DNA of 64,000 bases from Propionivibrio hellwigii (lineage in GTDB: Bacteria > Pseudomonadota > Gammaproteobacteria > Burkholderiales > Rhodocyclaceae): positions 1,426,001-1,490,000 of the forward strand of contig NZ_JBEUWX010000002.1 in assembly GCF_041770905.1 (NCBI RefSeq). The letters run 5' to 3'. Made by a program: the position numbers and the translations under genes. Shown here piece by piece: positions 43,824-52,315 of this stretch (position 1 is the first letter of the stretch; the number at the start of each line of letters is the position of its first letter). The notes below the pieces were generated by a model that saw only the letters and a list, made by a program, of their open reading frames with translations, was not told where the DNA came from and made no database searches.

Positions 43824-44897
43824 ATGCTGATTCTTGGAATCGAATCCTCCTGCGATGAAACCGGTCTCGCCCTCTACGATGCGGCGCATGATCGCCTGCT
43901 CGCACACGCCCTGCACAGCCAGATCCGCATGCATCAGGACTATGGCGGCGTCGTGCCCGAACTGGCCTCGCGCGACCATATCCGGCGCACGGTTCCCCTG
44001 CTGCGGCAGGTGCTGCGTGAAAGCGAACGGACACTGGGCGAAATCGCCGCCATTGCCTATACGCAGGGGCCGGGACTGGCGGGCGCCCTGCTCGTCGGCG
44101 CCGCTTTTGCCGAAGGGCTGGCCACCGCCTTGGGCGTGCCGGTCATTCCCATCCATCATCTTGAAGGCCACCTGCTCTCGCCGCTGCTCTCGCCGCGACC
44201 GCCAGCCTTTCCTTTCATCGCCCTGCTCGTTTCCGGCGGCCACACGCAGCTCATGCGCGTCGCGGGCATCGGCGACTACACGCTGCTCGGCGAAACGCTT
44301 GACGACGCTGCCGGTGAAGCGTTCGACAAAACCGCCAAACTGCTCGGCCTGCCCTACCCCGGCGGCGCAGCGCTTTCGGAACTGGCGCAGCACGGCCATC
44401 CCGGTGCCATTAACTTTCCGCGCCCAATGCTCAATTCCGGCGACCTCAATTTCAGCTTTAGTGGCCTGAAGACGGCCGTTCTGACCAAGGTGCGCGAATT
44501 CGGCGCGCCTGACGATGGGCAGCGCGCCGACATCGCCCGCGGTTTTCAGGATGCGATCGTCGAGGTGCTCGTTAAAAAGGCGATGCGCGCTGTCCGCAAT
44601 ACCGGGCTGAACCGGCTTGTCGTCGCCGGCGGCGTCGGCGCCAACCGCGAACTGCGCCGCCAGCTCGACGCACGCGCGGCGCGCGGCGCCATTACGGTGT
44701 ATTACCCGGAACTGGAGTTCTGTACCGACAATGGCGCCATGATCGCGCTGGCGGGGGCGCTGCGCTTTCGTGCCGGCCTGTCGATCAAGGCTGCCGGCGG
44801 TTTTGCCGTCCGCCCGCGCTGGCCGCTTGCCGATCTGAGCGCCGCCGTTTCAGGGAATCAGCGCACACTTGCATCGCCGCCGGCTTCTCGCCGCTGA
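43824..44897 (+). CDS. tsaD: tRNA N6-adenosine threonylcarbamoyltransferase
   Basis: A 357-residue enzyme that, with TsaB and TsaE, transfers threonylcarbamoyl to A37 of ANN-decoding tRNAs. ILGIESSCDETGLALYD at the start, the metal-binding HQDYGGVVPELASRDH near 36 and HHLEGHLLSPLL near 110, and VSGGHTQLMRV near 137 are diagnostic. FCTDNGAMIALAG near 297 completes the ATP site. The ATG at 43824 fits the family start; another ATG three codons earlier (43815) is possible. Neither has a good ribosome site. The C-terminal 25 residues are not conserved. Confidence 0.96.
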   Translation: MLILGIESSCDETGLALYDAAHDRLLAHALHSQIRMHQDYGGVVPELASRDHIRRTVPLLRQVLRESERTLGEIAAIAYTQGPGLAGALLVGAAFAEGLATALGVPVIPIHHLEGHLLSPLLSPRPPAFPFIALLVSGGHTQLMRVAGIGDYTLLGETLDDAAGEAFDKTAKLLGLPYPGGAALSELAQHGHPGAINFPRPMLNSGDLNFSFSGLKTAVLTKVREFGAPDDGQRADIARGFQDAIVEVLVKKAMRAVRNTGLNRLVVAGGVGANRELRRQLDARAARGAITVYYPELEFCTDNGAMIALAGALRFRAGLSIKAAGGFAVRPRWPLADLSAAVSGNQRTLASPPASRR

Positions 44898-45188
44898 GCC
44901 CAATTTCTCAAATTCCTAATTCCCCTATCCGCCAATCCATTAATTGGCCATCCGTTTTCGGCGCCGCGCCTGACCGTCCTTGACCGCTCCGCCTCCTTGA
45001 CCGCCCCGCCGCCTCCGCGATGCGCCGCACAGCGCACATCGGCTTCGTCAATGATTAATAGGCATGCCCGCAAACGCCCAATCTACGCGGGCTACAGAGG
45101 TGCCACTCGATGCATTCCGCATACCCCAGCCCGTATATCGGGCCACTCGTCAGCCCGGATGGGTCATCATTAATCTAACGCCGGTTTC
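44898..45188. other. Gap between tsaD and plsY
   Basis: 291 bp without a gene. It has three near copies of CCTTGACCG close together at about 44967-45005 and one ~40-nt dispersed repeat (45061-45099). No clear terminator for either convergent neighbour was found. Confidence 0.5.
45061..45099 (-). repeat. Single unit of the dispersed ~40-nt repeat
   Basis: On the minus strand it reads CTGTAGCCCGCGTAGATTGG followed by GCGTTTGCGGGCATGCC. It differs by a few bases from the units inside 1-461 (for example CCCGCGTCAATTGGGC then ATTTGCGGG) and at 16318-16386. It lies between convergent genes. Confidence 0.7.
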
Positions 45189-45830
45189 TTACGCTTTTTT
45201 CTTGCCGCCGATCTTCGGTTCCGTTCCCGCCATTAGACGTTGCAGGTTCGGCCAGTGCTTGCCGATCAGGATCATGGCGATCACGCCAACGCCCACGGCT
45301 TGCAGATTAGCGCCCCAGATCATGAATGCGGTCAGCGGCGCGACGACGGCCGCGACCAGCGCGGCGAGGGAAGAATAGCGAAAGACGAAAGCCACGCCCA
45401 GCCACGTACCGAGGGCAATCAGGCCGAGCGCCGGATCGAGCGCCAGCAGCACGCCCGCCGCCGTGGCGACGCCTTTGCCGCCCTTAAAGCCGAGAAAGAC
45501 TGAAAAAACGTGTCCGAGAAACGCCGCCACGGCCGCCAGCGCAATCACGCCCGACCCCAACCCCAGGCGTGCGCTCAGCATCTGCGCCAGAAACACGGCC
45601 AGCCAGCCTTTGCCGGCATCGCCGAGCAGGGTCAGCAAGGCGGCCATTTTATTGCCGCTGCGCAATACGTTGGTCGCGCCGGGGTTCCCGGAACCGTAGC
45701 TGCGCGGATCGGCCAGGCCAAACAGGCGGCTGGAGACCACGGCAAAGGGGATCGAGCCGATGAGATAGGCCGCCGTCAGCATAGCCACGGGAAACAGCAG
45801 GGATGAATACATGGGCAGCGAAGAAGACAT
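45189..45830 (-). CDS. plsY: Acyl-phosphate glycerol-3-phosphate acyltransferase
   Basis: A 213-residue inner-membrane enzyme that moves the acyl group from acyl-phosphate to glycerol-3-phosphate to make lysophosphatidate. AYLIGSIPFAVV near the start, GSGNPGATNVLR near 50, the FLGFKGGKGVAT loop near 107 and FRYSSLAAL near 145 are the conserved motifs. About five membrane helices are visible. GGGAAG lies six bases before the ATG at 45830; a Met nine codons earlier is possible. The C-terminus ends in a basic GGKKKA tail. Confidence 0.95.
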   Translation of the reverse strand: MSSSLPMYSSLLFPVAMLTAAYLIGSIPFAVVSSRLFGLADPRSYGSGNPGATNVLRSGNKMAALLTLLGDAGKGWLAVFLAQMLSARLGLGSGVIALAAVAAFLGHVFSVFLGFKGGKGVATAAGVLLALDPALGLIALGTWLGVAFVFRYSSLAALVAAVVAPLTAFMIWGANLQAVGVGVIAMILIGKHWPNLQRLMAGTEPKIGGKKKA

Positions 45831-45943
45831 AAAGCACTTCCCAAAAGGATGAATCATCGTGAGTTAGAATGCCGGACAGGATTGCTGCCCGAAGACATTC
45901 GCGCATCTTACACCGAGCCTAATACTGAACACACCCGGTACGC

Positions 45944-46321
45944 ATGGACATCATCTTTATCGACGATTTTCGCATCGCCACCCTGATCGGCGTTTATCCG
46001 CGCGAACAAAGCGTGCCGCAGACGGTTGAAATTTCCCTGCAAATCGGCCTCCCTGCGCAGAACGCGGGACGCAGCGACGATCTGCGCGACACGATCGATT
46101 ACGCCGCTGTCGTCGAGCGGCTACGCCACGAACTGAGCAGCCGGCATTTCAGCCTGCTCGAGGCGCTCGCCGAATACATCGCCGAACTCCTGCGCAAAGA
46201 CTTCCACGCGCGCTGGGTGCGCGTTTCTGTCGCCAAGCCCGGCGTCATGCCCGGCATTCGCCGCGCCGGCATTCTGATCGAGCGCGGGGAAAAAGAGGAC
46301 GCTTCCGCCACGCCCGCCTAA
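45944..46321 (+). CDS. folB: Dihydroneopterin aldolase
   Basis: A 125-residue enzyme of folate synthesis that releases glycolaldehyde from dihydroneopterin. IFIDDFRIATLIGVYPREQ at the start, TVEISLQI near 30, the DTIDYAAVVERL segment near 48 and HFSLLEALAEYIAELL near 67 match FolB, with the catalytic lysine expected in VSVAKPGV near 94. The gene is divergent from plsY with an 86-bp spacer after the latter's long frame. A hairpin follows its stop. Confidence 0.93.
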   Translation: MDIIFIDDFRIATLIGVYPREQSVPQTVEISLQIGLPAQNAGRSDDLRDTIDYAAVVERLRHELSSRHFSLLEALAEYIAELLRKDFHARWVRVSVAKPGVMPGIRRAGILIERGEKEDASATPA

Positions 46322-46364
46322 ACAGCAGCCGGCGCACGCGCCAGACAAAACATCGGAAACGGAA

Positions 46365-46403
46365 GGCGGGCGGCGAAGCCCCAGGTATTCCGGCTTCCCC
46401 GCC
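46365..46403 (+). terminator. Possible terminator after folB
   Basis: GGCGGG and GAAGCC on the left pair with GGCTTC and CCCGCC on the right, with a four-base bulge and an 11-base loop, 44 bases after the folB stop. CCTTTGCC follows, so the T-run is weak. The rest of the 366-bp gap to the ybaK stop (46404-46687) shows nothing I can call. Confidence 0.45.
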
Positions 46404-46687
46404 CCTTTGCCTCCTCGCATCCCCGCCTACCGATAGTCGGCCATCACCCAATATTCGGATGATGTACGCTCGATTGCCGCTGATGCTGAGCCTGCCGTCA
46501 AAATTTTAGTGTTTGGCAACTTCAGTGTTCCGGACACAGGAAATCGCAGACCGGAGCGCCAAACAGGCGACTCTCACGGAAAACAAGCAGACACGCCTGT
46601 GACGTCCGTCAGCCTTTCCCCCGCCGTACCCACTGCTTTACGCACTTCAACCCGTCTATTTCCGGTCTCAATTTCCCCGGCTCCGAT

Positions 46688-47179
46688 TCAGCGCCCGGGC
46701 AGCGCCACATTGACCGGCACCGGCGCCAGCAGGCTGACCAGATCGTGCGGGTGAATGCCGACCAAAAATCCGCGATGGCCGCCGTTGATATAAATCAGCG
46801 GCAGATCAAGGATGCTCTGTTCCAGATACACCGGCATTTTTTTACGCACGCCAAAGGGACTGGTGCCGCCGACCAGATAGCCGCTATGGCGGTTGGCGAC
46901 TTCCGGTTTGCACGGTTCGATGCGTTTGCAGCCAATCTGACGCGCCAGCTCTTTGGTCGACACCTGACGGTCACCGTGCATCAGCACGATAAGCGGTCGG
47001 GCGGCTTCGTCCTCCATGATCAACGTCTTGATCACGGCGTGCTCGCTGACATTCAGCTCGCGCGCGGAAACACGCGTGCCGCCATATTCTTCATAAGCGT
47101 AGCAGTGCGAAGAAAAGGCGACGCCATGCTGGCGAAGAAAGCGGGTCGCCTGCGTTTCAGGCGCGTGCATGGACTTCAT
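46688..47179 (-). CDS. ybaK: Cys-tRNA(Pro) deacylase YbaK
   Basis: A 163-residue editing enzyme that hydrolyses Cys mischarged on tRNA(Pro). VIKTLIMEDE near 50, VLMHGDRQVSTKELARQIG near 65, GYLVGGTSPFG near 99 and the C-terminal YINGGHRGFLVGIHPHDL match the YbaK/EbsC group; the catalytic lysine is in VIKTL. GAGGAG lies about seven bases before the ATG. It is a single gene convergent with folB and divergent from prmA. Confidence 0.94.
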   Translation of the reverse strand: MKSMHAPETQATRFLRQHGVAFSSHCYAYEEYGGTRVSARELNVSEHAVIKTLIMEDEAARPLIVLMHGDRQVSTKELARQIGCKRIEPCKPEVANRHSGYLVGGTSPFGVRKKMPVYLEQSILDLPLIYINGGHRGFLVGIHPHDLVSLLAPVPVNVALPGR

Positions 47180-47488
47180 GATGGACTCCTCAAAAGTATC
47201 AGGGCGAACGCTTTATCAGCCCCGCCGATTCACCCGGCTTTCCCGACGGCACCCGCTTAGCCTCACGTATTCCGGGCAGGCGAACCGCCCTGTTTACGGC
47301 GCGCTGCTTCGGATAAAAAAATCCGTTTCACCGACTATAGCAGAGATCGCCCAAGCCCCGTTTTGGCGCTCCACCGCAGTGCCGGCGCCGCCGTTCGGTA
47401 GCCAAAAAATGCACTTTCGGCGAGAATCGGTCAGAATGCTTGCCTTGCACGCGCGTGTCTTTGCACTTTTTTGCCCAATACGAAGATC
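47180..47488. other. Divergent promoter region between ybaK and prmA
   Basis: 309 bp without a gene. It must hold the ybaK and prmA promoters. TTGCAC and later TTGCCC with T-rich sequence occur near 47450-47475, but I cannot define a -35/-10 pair with confidence. Confidence 0.45.
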
Positions 47489-48385
47489 ATGCCCTGGATT
47501 TCCCTCCGTATCGAAACGGACTGCCAGCATGCCGACAGGCTGGCCGACGCATTCATCGAACACGGCGCCCTGTCCGCCAGTATCGAGGATGCCGATGCCG
47601 GCACGCCCGCCGAACAGCCGCAGTTCGGCGAACCCGGCTCGCCCACAACGCCGGGCTGGGCGCGTTCGCGCGTTATTGTCCTGCTCGATGAGACAGCCGA
47701 TCCCGACATCCTGCTTGCCATCTGCGCGCCGCTGGCCGGGCTTGAGCGCACGCCGCCTTACTGCTGCGAAACCGTCGCCGAACAAAATTGGGTGCAGATC
47801 ACACAGGCACAATTTGAACCGATCCGCATTTCCGAACGTCTGTGGATCGTCCCCTCCTGGCACGAACCGCCTGACCCGGAAGCCATCGCACTCGTCCTCG
47901 ATCCGGGAATGGCCTTCGGCACCGGCTCGCACCCGACGACCCGGTTGTGCCTGGAATGGCTGGAGCGCGCCGTCTCTCCCGGTGTTTCCGTGCTAGATTA
48001 CGGCTGCGGTTCAGGCATTCTCGCCATCGCGGCGGCACGCTTCGGCGCCGCCGAGGTGCTGGGCGTCGACATCGACGCGCAGGCAGTTGCCGTTGCCCGC
48101 AGCAACGCCGAACGCAATGGCGTTCGCGCACATTTTGCCGATTCGGCCAACACACTCCAAGGACAATTCGACATCGTCGTCGCCAATATTCTTTCCAACC
48201 CGCTCAAAGCGCTCGCCCCGGCGCTGTGCGCCCACGTCCGCCCGGGCGGCAGACTGGCGCTTTCGGGCATTCTCGCCGAACAAACCGATGAACTGATCGC
48301 CGCTTACGCGCCCTGGCTGCCCCTGACGGTTGCCGCCGAATGCGAGGGCTGGGTCTGTCTGAGCGGCATCAAGGATTGTGCATGA
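47489..48385 (+). CDS. prmA: Ribosomal protein L11 methyltransferase
   Basis: A 298-residue SAM-dependent enzyme that trimethylates ribosomal protein L11. PWISLRIETD opens the substrate-recognition domain, the linker carries NWVQITQAQFEPIRI near 100, and the catalytic domain has DPGMAFGTGSHPTTRLCLEW near 138, LDYGCGSGILAIAA near 168 and VANILSNPL near 231. The ATG at 47489 fits the family; a TTG six codons earlier is unlikely. Its stop overlaps the next start (ATGA at 48382-48385). Confidence 0.96.
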   Translation: MPWISLRIETDCQHADRLADAFIEHGALSASIEDADAGTPAEQPQFGEPGSPTTPGWARSRVIVLLDETADPDILLAICAPLAGLERTPPYCCETVAEQNWVQITQAQFEPIRISERLWIVPSWHEPPDPEAIALVLDPGMAFGTGSHPTTRLCLEWLERAVSPGVSVLDYGCGSGILAIAAARFGAAEVLGVDIDAQAVAVARSNAERNGVRAHFADSANTLQGQFDIVVANILSNPLKALAPALCAHVRPGGRLALSGILAEQTDELIAAYAPWLPLTVAAECEGWVCLSGIKDCA

Positions 48386-49380
48386 AAACCTGTTGTCCCA
48401 ATTGTCAGACGATTTTTCGCATCACTCCGGAACAATTGAAAGCGCGCGCCGGTAGGGTGCGCTGCGGCCAGTGCCGGACTGTTTTCAACGCACTCGACGC
48501 CTTGCTCGAAGATGCGAAAGACACGCATGCCGCAGAATCCCACACGGCCCATCGCAGGGTTTCGCCCGCCCAATACGGTTCAGCCGCCCTGAGTGGTCAG
48601 ATGGGTGGGCAGAAGGCCGTTCCCCATCCGCTATCGACGTCGGCGAGTCGCACGCCCTCACCAGTAAACGACCCTTCGGTACGCATTCTGCTCGAACCGA
48701 CGCAGGTCTCCAGCGGGCTGCGCGCTGAACCCTCGCTCCCAACCGCCGAGGATGCGCCGCCACCGCCGATGAGCGATGCCGAAACCCAGGCGTTCGGCAA
48801 GGCCGCAGGACTCATCATGCCGCGCGACATCACCGAAGCGCCCGGCTACGATAAATGGTCCAGCGGTGTCATGGCCGAATCACCAACGACATCTGCCGAG
48901 AAACCGCCGCGCTGGCCCTATGCGCTGGCCGCTGTCGTCCTTTTGCTGGCGCTGCTCGGCCAGCTCGCCTTCCATTTCCGCGGTGAACTGGCAATCCGCG
49001 CCCCGGCCATGCGGCCAGCGCTGACGGCGTTTTCCCGCCTGTTCGGCGCTGAAATTCCCCTGCCGCGCCACAGCGAACTGATCAGCATCGAAGCCTCCGA
49101 TCTGCAAACCGATCCCGCTCATGCCAATCTGCTCACGCTCAACGCGACGCTGCGCAATCGCGCAGCCTATGCGCAGGCGTTCCCATCACTGGAACTGACG
49201 CTGACCAACACCGACGACAATGCCATCGCCCGGCGCATTCTGTCGCCCGCCGATTACCTGCCAGCACGGCTGAAAAATGCGCCCGCCTTCACCGCCAATA
49301 CGGACATCACCGTGCATTTGTGGGTCGAGACCACTAACCTGAGCGCCGCCGGATACCGCTTATATGTCTTTTATCCATGA
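48382..49380 (+). CDS. DUF3426 membrane protein with N-terminal zinc ribbon
   Basis: A 332-residue protein. The N-terminal MJ0042-type zinc ribbon has CPNCQTIFRITPEQLKAR and then VRCGQCRTVFNALDAL, giving two Cys pairs. A Ser/Pro-rich linker runs to about 175, a single membrane helix (WPYALAAVVLLLALLGQLAF) lies near 180-200, and the C-terminal ~130 residues form the DUF3426 domain, probably periplasmic. No activity is known. The family is typically encoded directly after prmA in betaproteobacteria, as here with coupled translation. Confidence 0.88.
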   Translation: MKTCCPNCQTIFRITPEQLKARAGRVRCGQCRTVFNALDALLEDAKDTHAAESHTAHRRVSPAQYGSAALSGQMGGQKAVPHPLSTSASRTPSPVNDPSVRILLEPTQVSSGLRAEPSLPTAEDAPPPPMSDAETQAFGKAAGLIMPRDITEAPGYDKWSSGVMAESPTTSAEKPPRWPYALAAVVLLLALLGQLAFHFRGELAIRAPAMRPALTAFSRLFGAEIPLPRHSELISIEASDLQTDPAHANLLTLNATLRNRAAYAQAFPSLELTLTNTDDNAIARRILSPADYLPARLKNAPAFTANTDITVHLWVETTNLSAAGYRLYVFYP

Positions 49381-49494
49381 CGCCCGCGGCAGCGCGCACA
49401 GACTGCCCGGTATAATCCGCCGCATTTTTGGTACTCAACTCATTCCGCAGATTCTTCTGCTTCCAACAACGCTGATTTCATTCAACATTCTCTT

Positions 49495-50430
49495 ATGTCC
49501 ACGCTGATTTGCGGCTCGATCGCCTACGATAACATCATGGTCTTCAATGACCGTTTTAAGAACCACATCCTGCCTGAGCAAATTCACATCCTCAACGTCT
49601 CTTTTCTGGTTCCGGAAATGCGCCGGGAATTCGGCGGCTGCGCCGGCAACATCGCCTACAACCTCAAACTGTTGGGCGGCGACCCGCTGATCATGGCGAC
49701 CGTCGGCGACGACGCCGATCTTTATCTACGCCGACTGGAGACGCTGAACCTGTCGTGTGCATTCATCCGACAGATCGCCGGCAGTTTCACGGCGCAGGCC
49801 TTCATCACTACCGACCTCGATGACAACCAGATCACCGCTTTTCACCCCGGTGCGATGAGTTTTTCGCACCAGAACCATGTTGCCAACGCCACGCAAGCCA
49901 CACTTGCCATCGTCGCCCCGGACGGACGCGACGGCATGCTGCAGCATGCACGTGATTTAGTCGCCGCCGGCATTCCCTTCGTCTTCGATCCGGGCCAGGG
50001 ACTGCCGCTGTTTTCGGGCGAAGAACTGCTGCATTTCCTCGAACAGAGCGACTACGCCTGCTTCAACGACTACGAAGCGCGGCTGACCAGCGAGCGCACC
50101 GGATTGCCGCTCGAACGGCTGGCGGAACATGTGCGGGCGCTTATCGTCACGCTTGGGCCGGCCGGCTCGCATATCTACGCGGGCGGACGGCGTTACGACA
50201 TCCCCTGTGCCCCGGCCGACGCGATTCTTGATCCCACCGGGTGCGGCGACGCCTATCGCGCCGGTCTGCTTTATGGCATTGAGCAGGGCTGGGACTGGGA
50301 AAAAACGGGGCGTTTGGCGGCCATCATGGGTGCGATCAAGATTGCGCATCGCGGCGGACAAAATCACCGATCCGACCGCGAAGACATCGCCGCGCGCTAC
50401 GCCAAGGCATTCGGCCAGAAGCCCTGGTAA
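49495..50430 (+). CDS. PfkB-family carbohydrate/adenosine kinase
   Basis: A 311-residue ribokinase-fold kinase. FGGCAGNIAYNLKLLGGDP near 46 is the first PfkB signature, and DPTGCGDAYRAGLLYGIEQG near 246 the second with the anion hole and catalytic aspartate. ALIVTLGPAGSHIYAGG near 215 is the ATP strand. Members at this locus are usually labelled adenosine or sugar kinases, and the phosphate acceptor cannot be read from the sequence. The gene is 114 bp after the DUF3426 gene. Confidence 0.88.
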   Translation: MSTLICGSIAYDNIMVFNDRFKNHILPEQIHILNVSFLVPEMRREFGGCAGNIAYNLKLLGGDPLIMATVGDDADLYLRRLETLNLSCAFIRQIAGSFTAQAFITTDLDDNQITAFHPGAMSFSHQNHVANATQATLAIVAPDGRDGMLQHARDLVAAGIPFVFDPGQGLPLFSGEELLHFLEQSDYACFNDYEARLTSERTGLPLERLAEHVRALIVTLGPAGSHIYAGGRRYDIPCAPADAILDPTGCGDAYRAGLLYGIEQGWDWEKTGRLAAIMGAIKIAHRGGQNHRSDREDIAARYAKAFGQKPW

Positions 50431-50456
50431 CGCACGCATAGCCGCCTTTGGCCATC

Positions 50457-51287
50457 ATGCCGACCGTGAGCGGAGAATCACAGGACCTCGGTCAAGCCGC
50501 TGCAACAGACACGACAGACACCTTCGCCACCCCCCCTCACCGCCGCTACCGCCCACGCCGTACGGGGTCTTCGGCTGGCGTTGCCTGCGCCTTGGACTGC
50601 ATTTTGTCTGGGGTAGTCTGGTCACGGCGGCAATCTACCCCTGGATCAACGAGGCGAAGCGCCTGCGGATTAAACAACGTTGGTCGCGCCGTACGCTCGA
50701 ACTACTATCCATCCACATCGACGCCCCGCTGGTCGATATGCCGCCAGGCTGCCTGATCGTCGCCAATCATATTTCCTGGTTCGATATTTTTGCCATCAAC
50801 GCGCTGCGCCCAGCGGATTTCATTGCCAAATCGGAAGTACGACGCTGGCCCTTCATCGGCTGGTTATCGGCGCGCAACGACACCCTTTTTCTGCACCGCG
50901 GCAGCCGCACTCACTCCCGGGGAAATCAATCGCGAGATTGCCACCCGGCTTCATCACAAAGCAGACATTGCCGTTTTTCCGGAAGGCACAACATCGGACG
51001 GAACACTGCTGCACGGCTTTCATGCTGCGCTGCTGCAACCGGCCATTGACGCCGGTCGGCCGTTGCTGCCGCTGGCGCTGAACTACCGCGATGCGCACGG
51101 GAACTTTAGCCCGGCGCCCTCTTACGCCGGAGAAATTACGCTCATGCAGTGTTTTTCGGAAATTCTGGCCTGTCGCGCGCTCACTGTGCGGATCCTGCCC
51201 GCATCGCTGATCTTTCCGGCCAACCAGTCGCGGCGTGCGCTGGCCGATGCCGCACATGCAGCCATTGCCCGGCAACTCGGCCTTTAA
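50457..51287 (+). pseudogene. 1-acyl-glycerol-3-phosphate acyltransferase (PlsC-like), two frameshifts
   Basis: A PlsC-type lysophosphatidate acyltransferase split over frames. The start (ATG at 50457) and first ~25 codons are in one frame; after a run of seven C at 50530-50536 the frame must move for GWRCLRLGLHFVWGSLV, block I NHISWFDIF and block II TLFLHRGSR. A second, opposite shift at about 50905-50925 returns to the first frame for LTPGEINREIA, block III FPEGTTSDG and block IV LPLALNYRD, ending at 51287. All catalytic blocks are preserved, and one extra C at the run would restore the first join. It is either a recent pseudogene, a phase-variable gene with an added lesion, or a sequence error. 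Confidence 0.75.
50530..50536 (+). repeat. C7 homopolymer at the first plsC frameshift
   Basis: Seven consecutive C. Eight would join the plsC-like start codon frame to the frame with acyltransferase blocks I and II. Such tracts slip during replication and sequencing. Confidence 0.7.
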
Positions 51288-51432
51288 CGACGAGCGGGCA
51301 CATTACGCATTGTGCGACCTTCGCGCATCCATGCTGGGCCAACGCACAAATAAGCTGCAATAAAGACGACCCTGCCCTCCGCAAGAAAACCACACAATGA
51401 AGGTACGGGCGGAAGATGGCACCGAGGCGGCA

Positions 51433-52260
51433 TCAGGCAGATAGCGGGCAGGCTTCTTCCGGCAGGCACGGCACCTGAAACACGGCCCGGTCTTCCAGCC
51501 GTATCGCCGTCAGCATGCCTCCCCAGACACAGCCCGAATCCGTTGCCAGCAGATGAGGCCACACCTTTAACCCAAGCGCCGACCAATGTCCGAAAATCAG
51601 CGTCGCATCCGCGCTACGCCGGCCCGGCACCGCGAACCACGGTAAATACCCGGCCGGCGCAGATGCCGTTTCGCCCTTGGTCTGAAAATCCATCGTCCCT
51701 TCCGGCGTACAAAAGCGCAGACGCGTCATGGCATTGACGATGACGCGCAGACGCGCCCAGCCCGTCAGATCCGCATCCCATGCCGCCGGTTCGCTTCCCC
51801 ACAGGTGGGCGAGAAATTCGCGCCAGTTCGCGCCGGTCAGCGCGTTCTCGACTTCTCTGGCCAGCACCTGCGCCAGCATCACGTCCCATGCCGGCAACAA
51901 CCCGGCATGCACCAGGCAGAAACCGTCTTCTACATGGCAGAGAGGTTGATGACGCAGCCAATCGAGCAGTTCGGTACGATCTGTTGCCGTCAGTACGTCA
52001 TCGAACGTATCGCCGCGGCTGCGCTTGCCCAAACCTTCCGCAGCCATCAGCAAAGAGAGGTCATGATTGCCGAGAACTGTCAAAGCGGACGCGCCCAGAT
52101 TGCGTACAAAACGCAGCGTTTCCAGCGATCGCGGGCCGCGATTGACAAGATCTCCCGCAAACCAGAGCCGATCACGCGCTGCGTCAAAAGCGATGCGCTC
52201 CAGCAGACAGCACAGCGTCCCAAAACAGCCCTGAACGTCACCGATTGCGTAGGTAGCCAT
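51433..52260 (-). CDS. apaH: Bis(5'-nucleosyl)-tetraphosphatase, symmetrical
   Basis: A 275-residue metallophosphatase that splits Ap4A to two ADP. YAIGDVQGCFGTL at residues 4-16 (GDxxG), FAGDLVNRGPRSLETLRF near 34 (GDxVxRG), LGNHDLSLL near 63 (GNHD) and FCLVHAGLLPAWD near 112 carry the metal ligands of the PPP family. Length and order of motifs are normal. It lies directly downstream of the last polysaccharide glycosyltransferase on the same strand and marks the core-genome edge of that locus. Confidence 0.95.
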   Translation of the reverse strand: MATYAIGDVQGCFGTLCCLLERIAFDAARDRLWFAGDLVNRGPRSLETLRFVRNLGASALTVLGNHDLSLLMAAEGLGKRSRGDTFDDVLTATDRTELLDWLRHQPLCHVEDGFCLVHAGLLPAWDVMLAQVLAREVENALTGANWREFLAHLWGSEPAAWDADLTGWARLRVIVNAMTRLRFCTPEGTMDFQTKGETASAPAGYLPWFAVPGRRSADATLIFGHWSALGLKVWPHLLATDSGCVWGGMLTAIRLEDRAVFQVPCLPEEACPLSA

Positions 52261-52315
52261 TTTTATGATTGATCAAACAGAACGATGCCTCAACGATTGT
52301 GGCACTCACGCCCCT

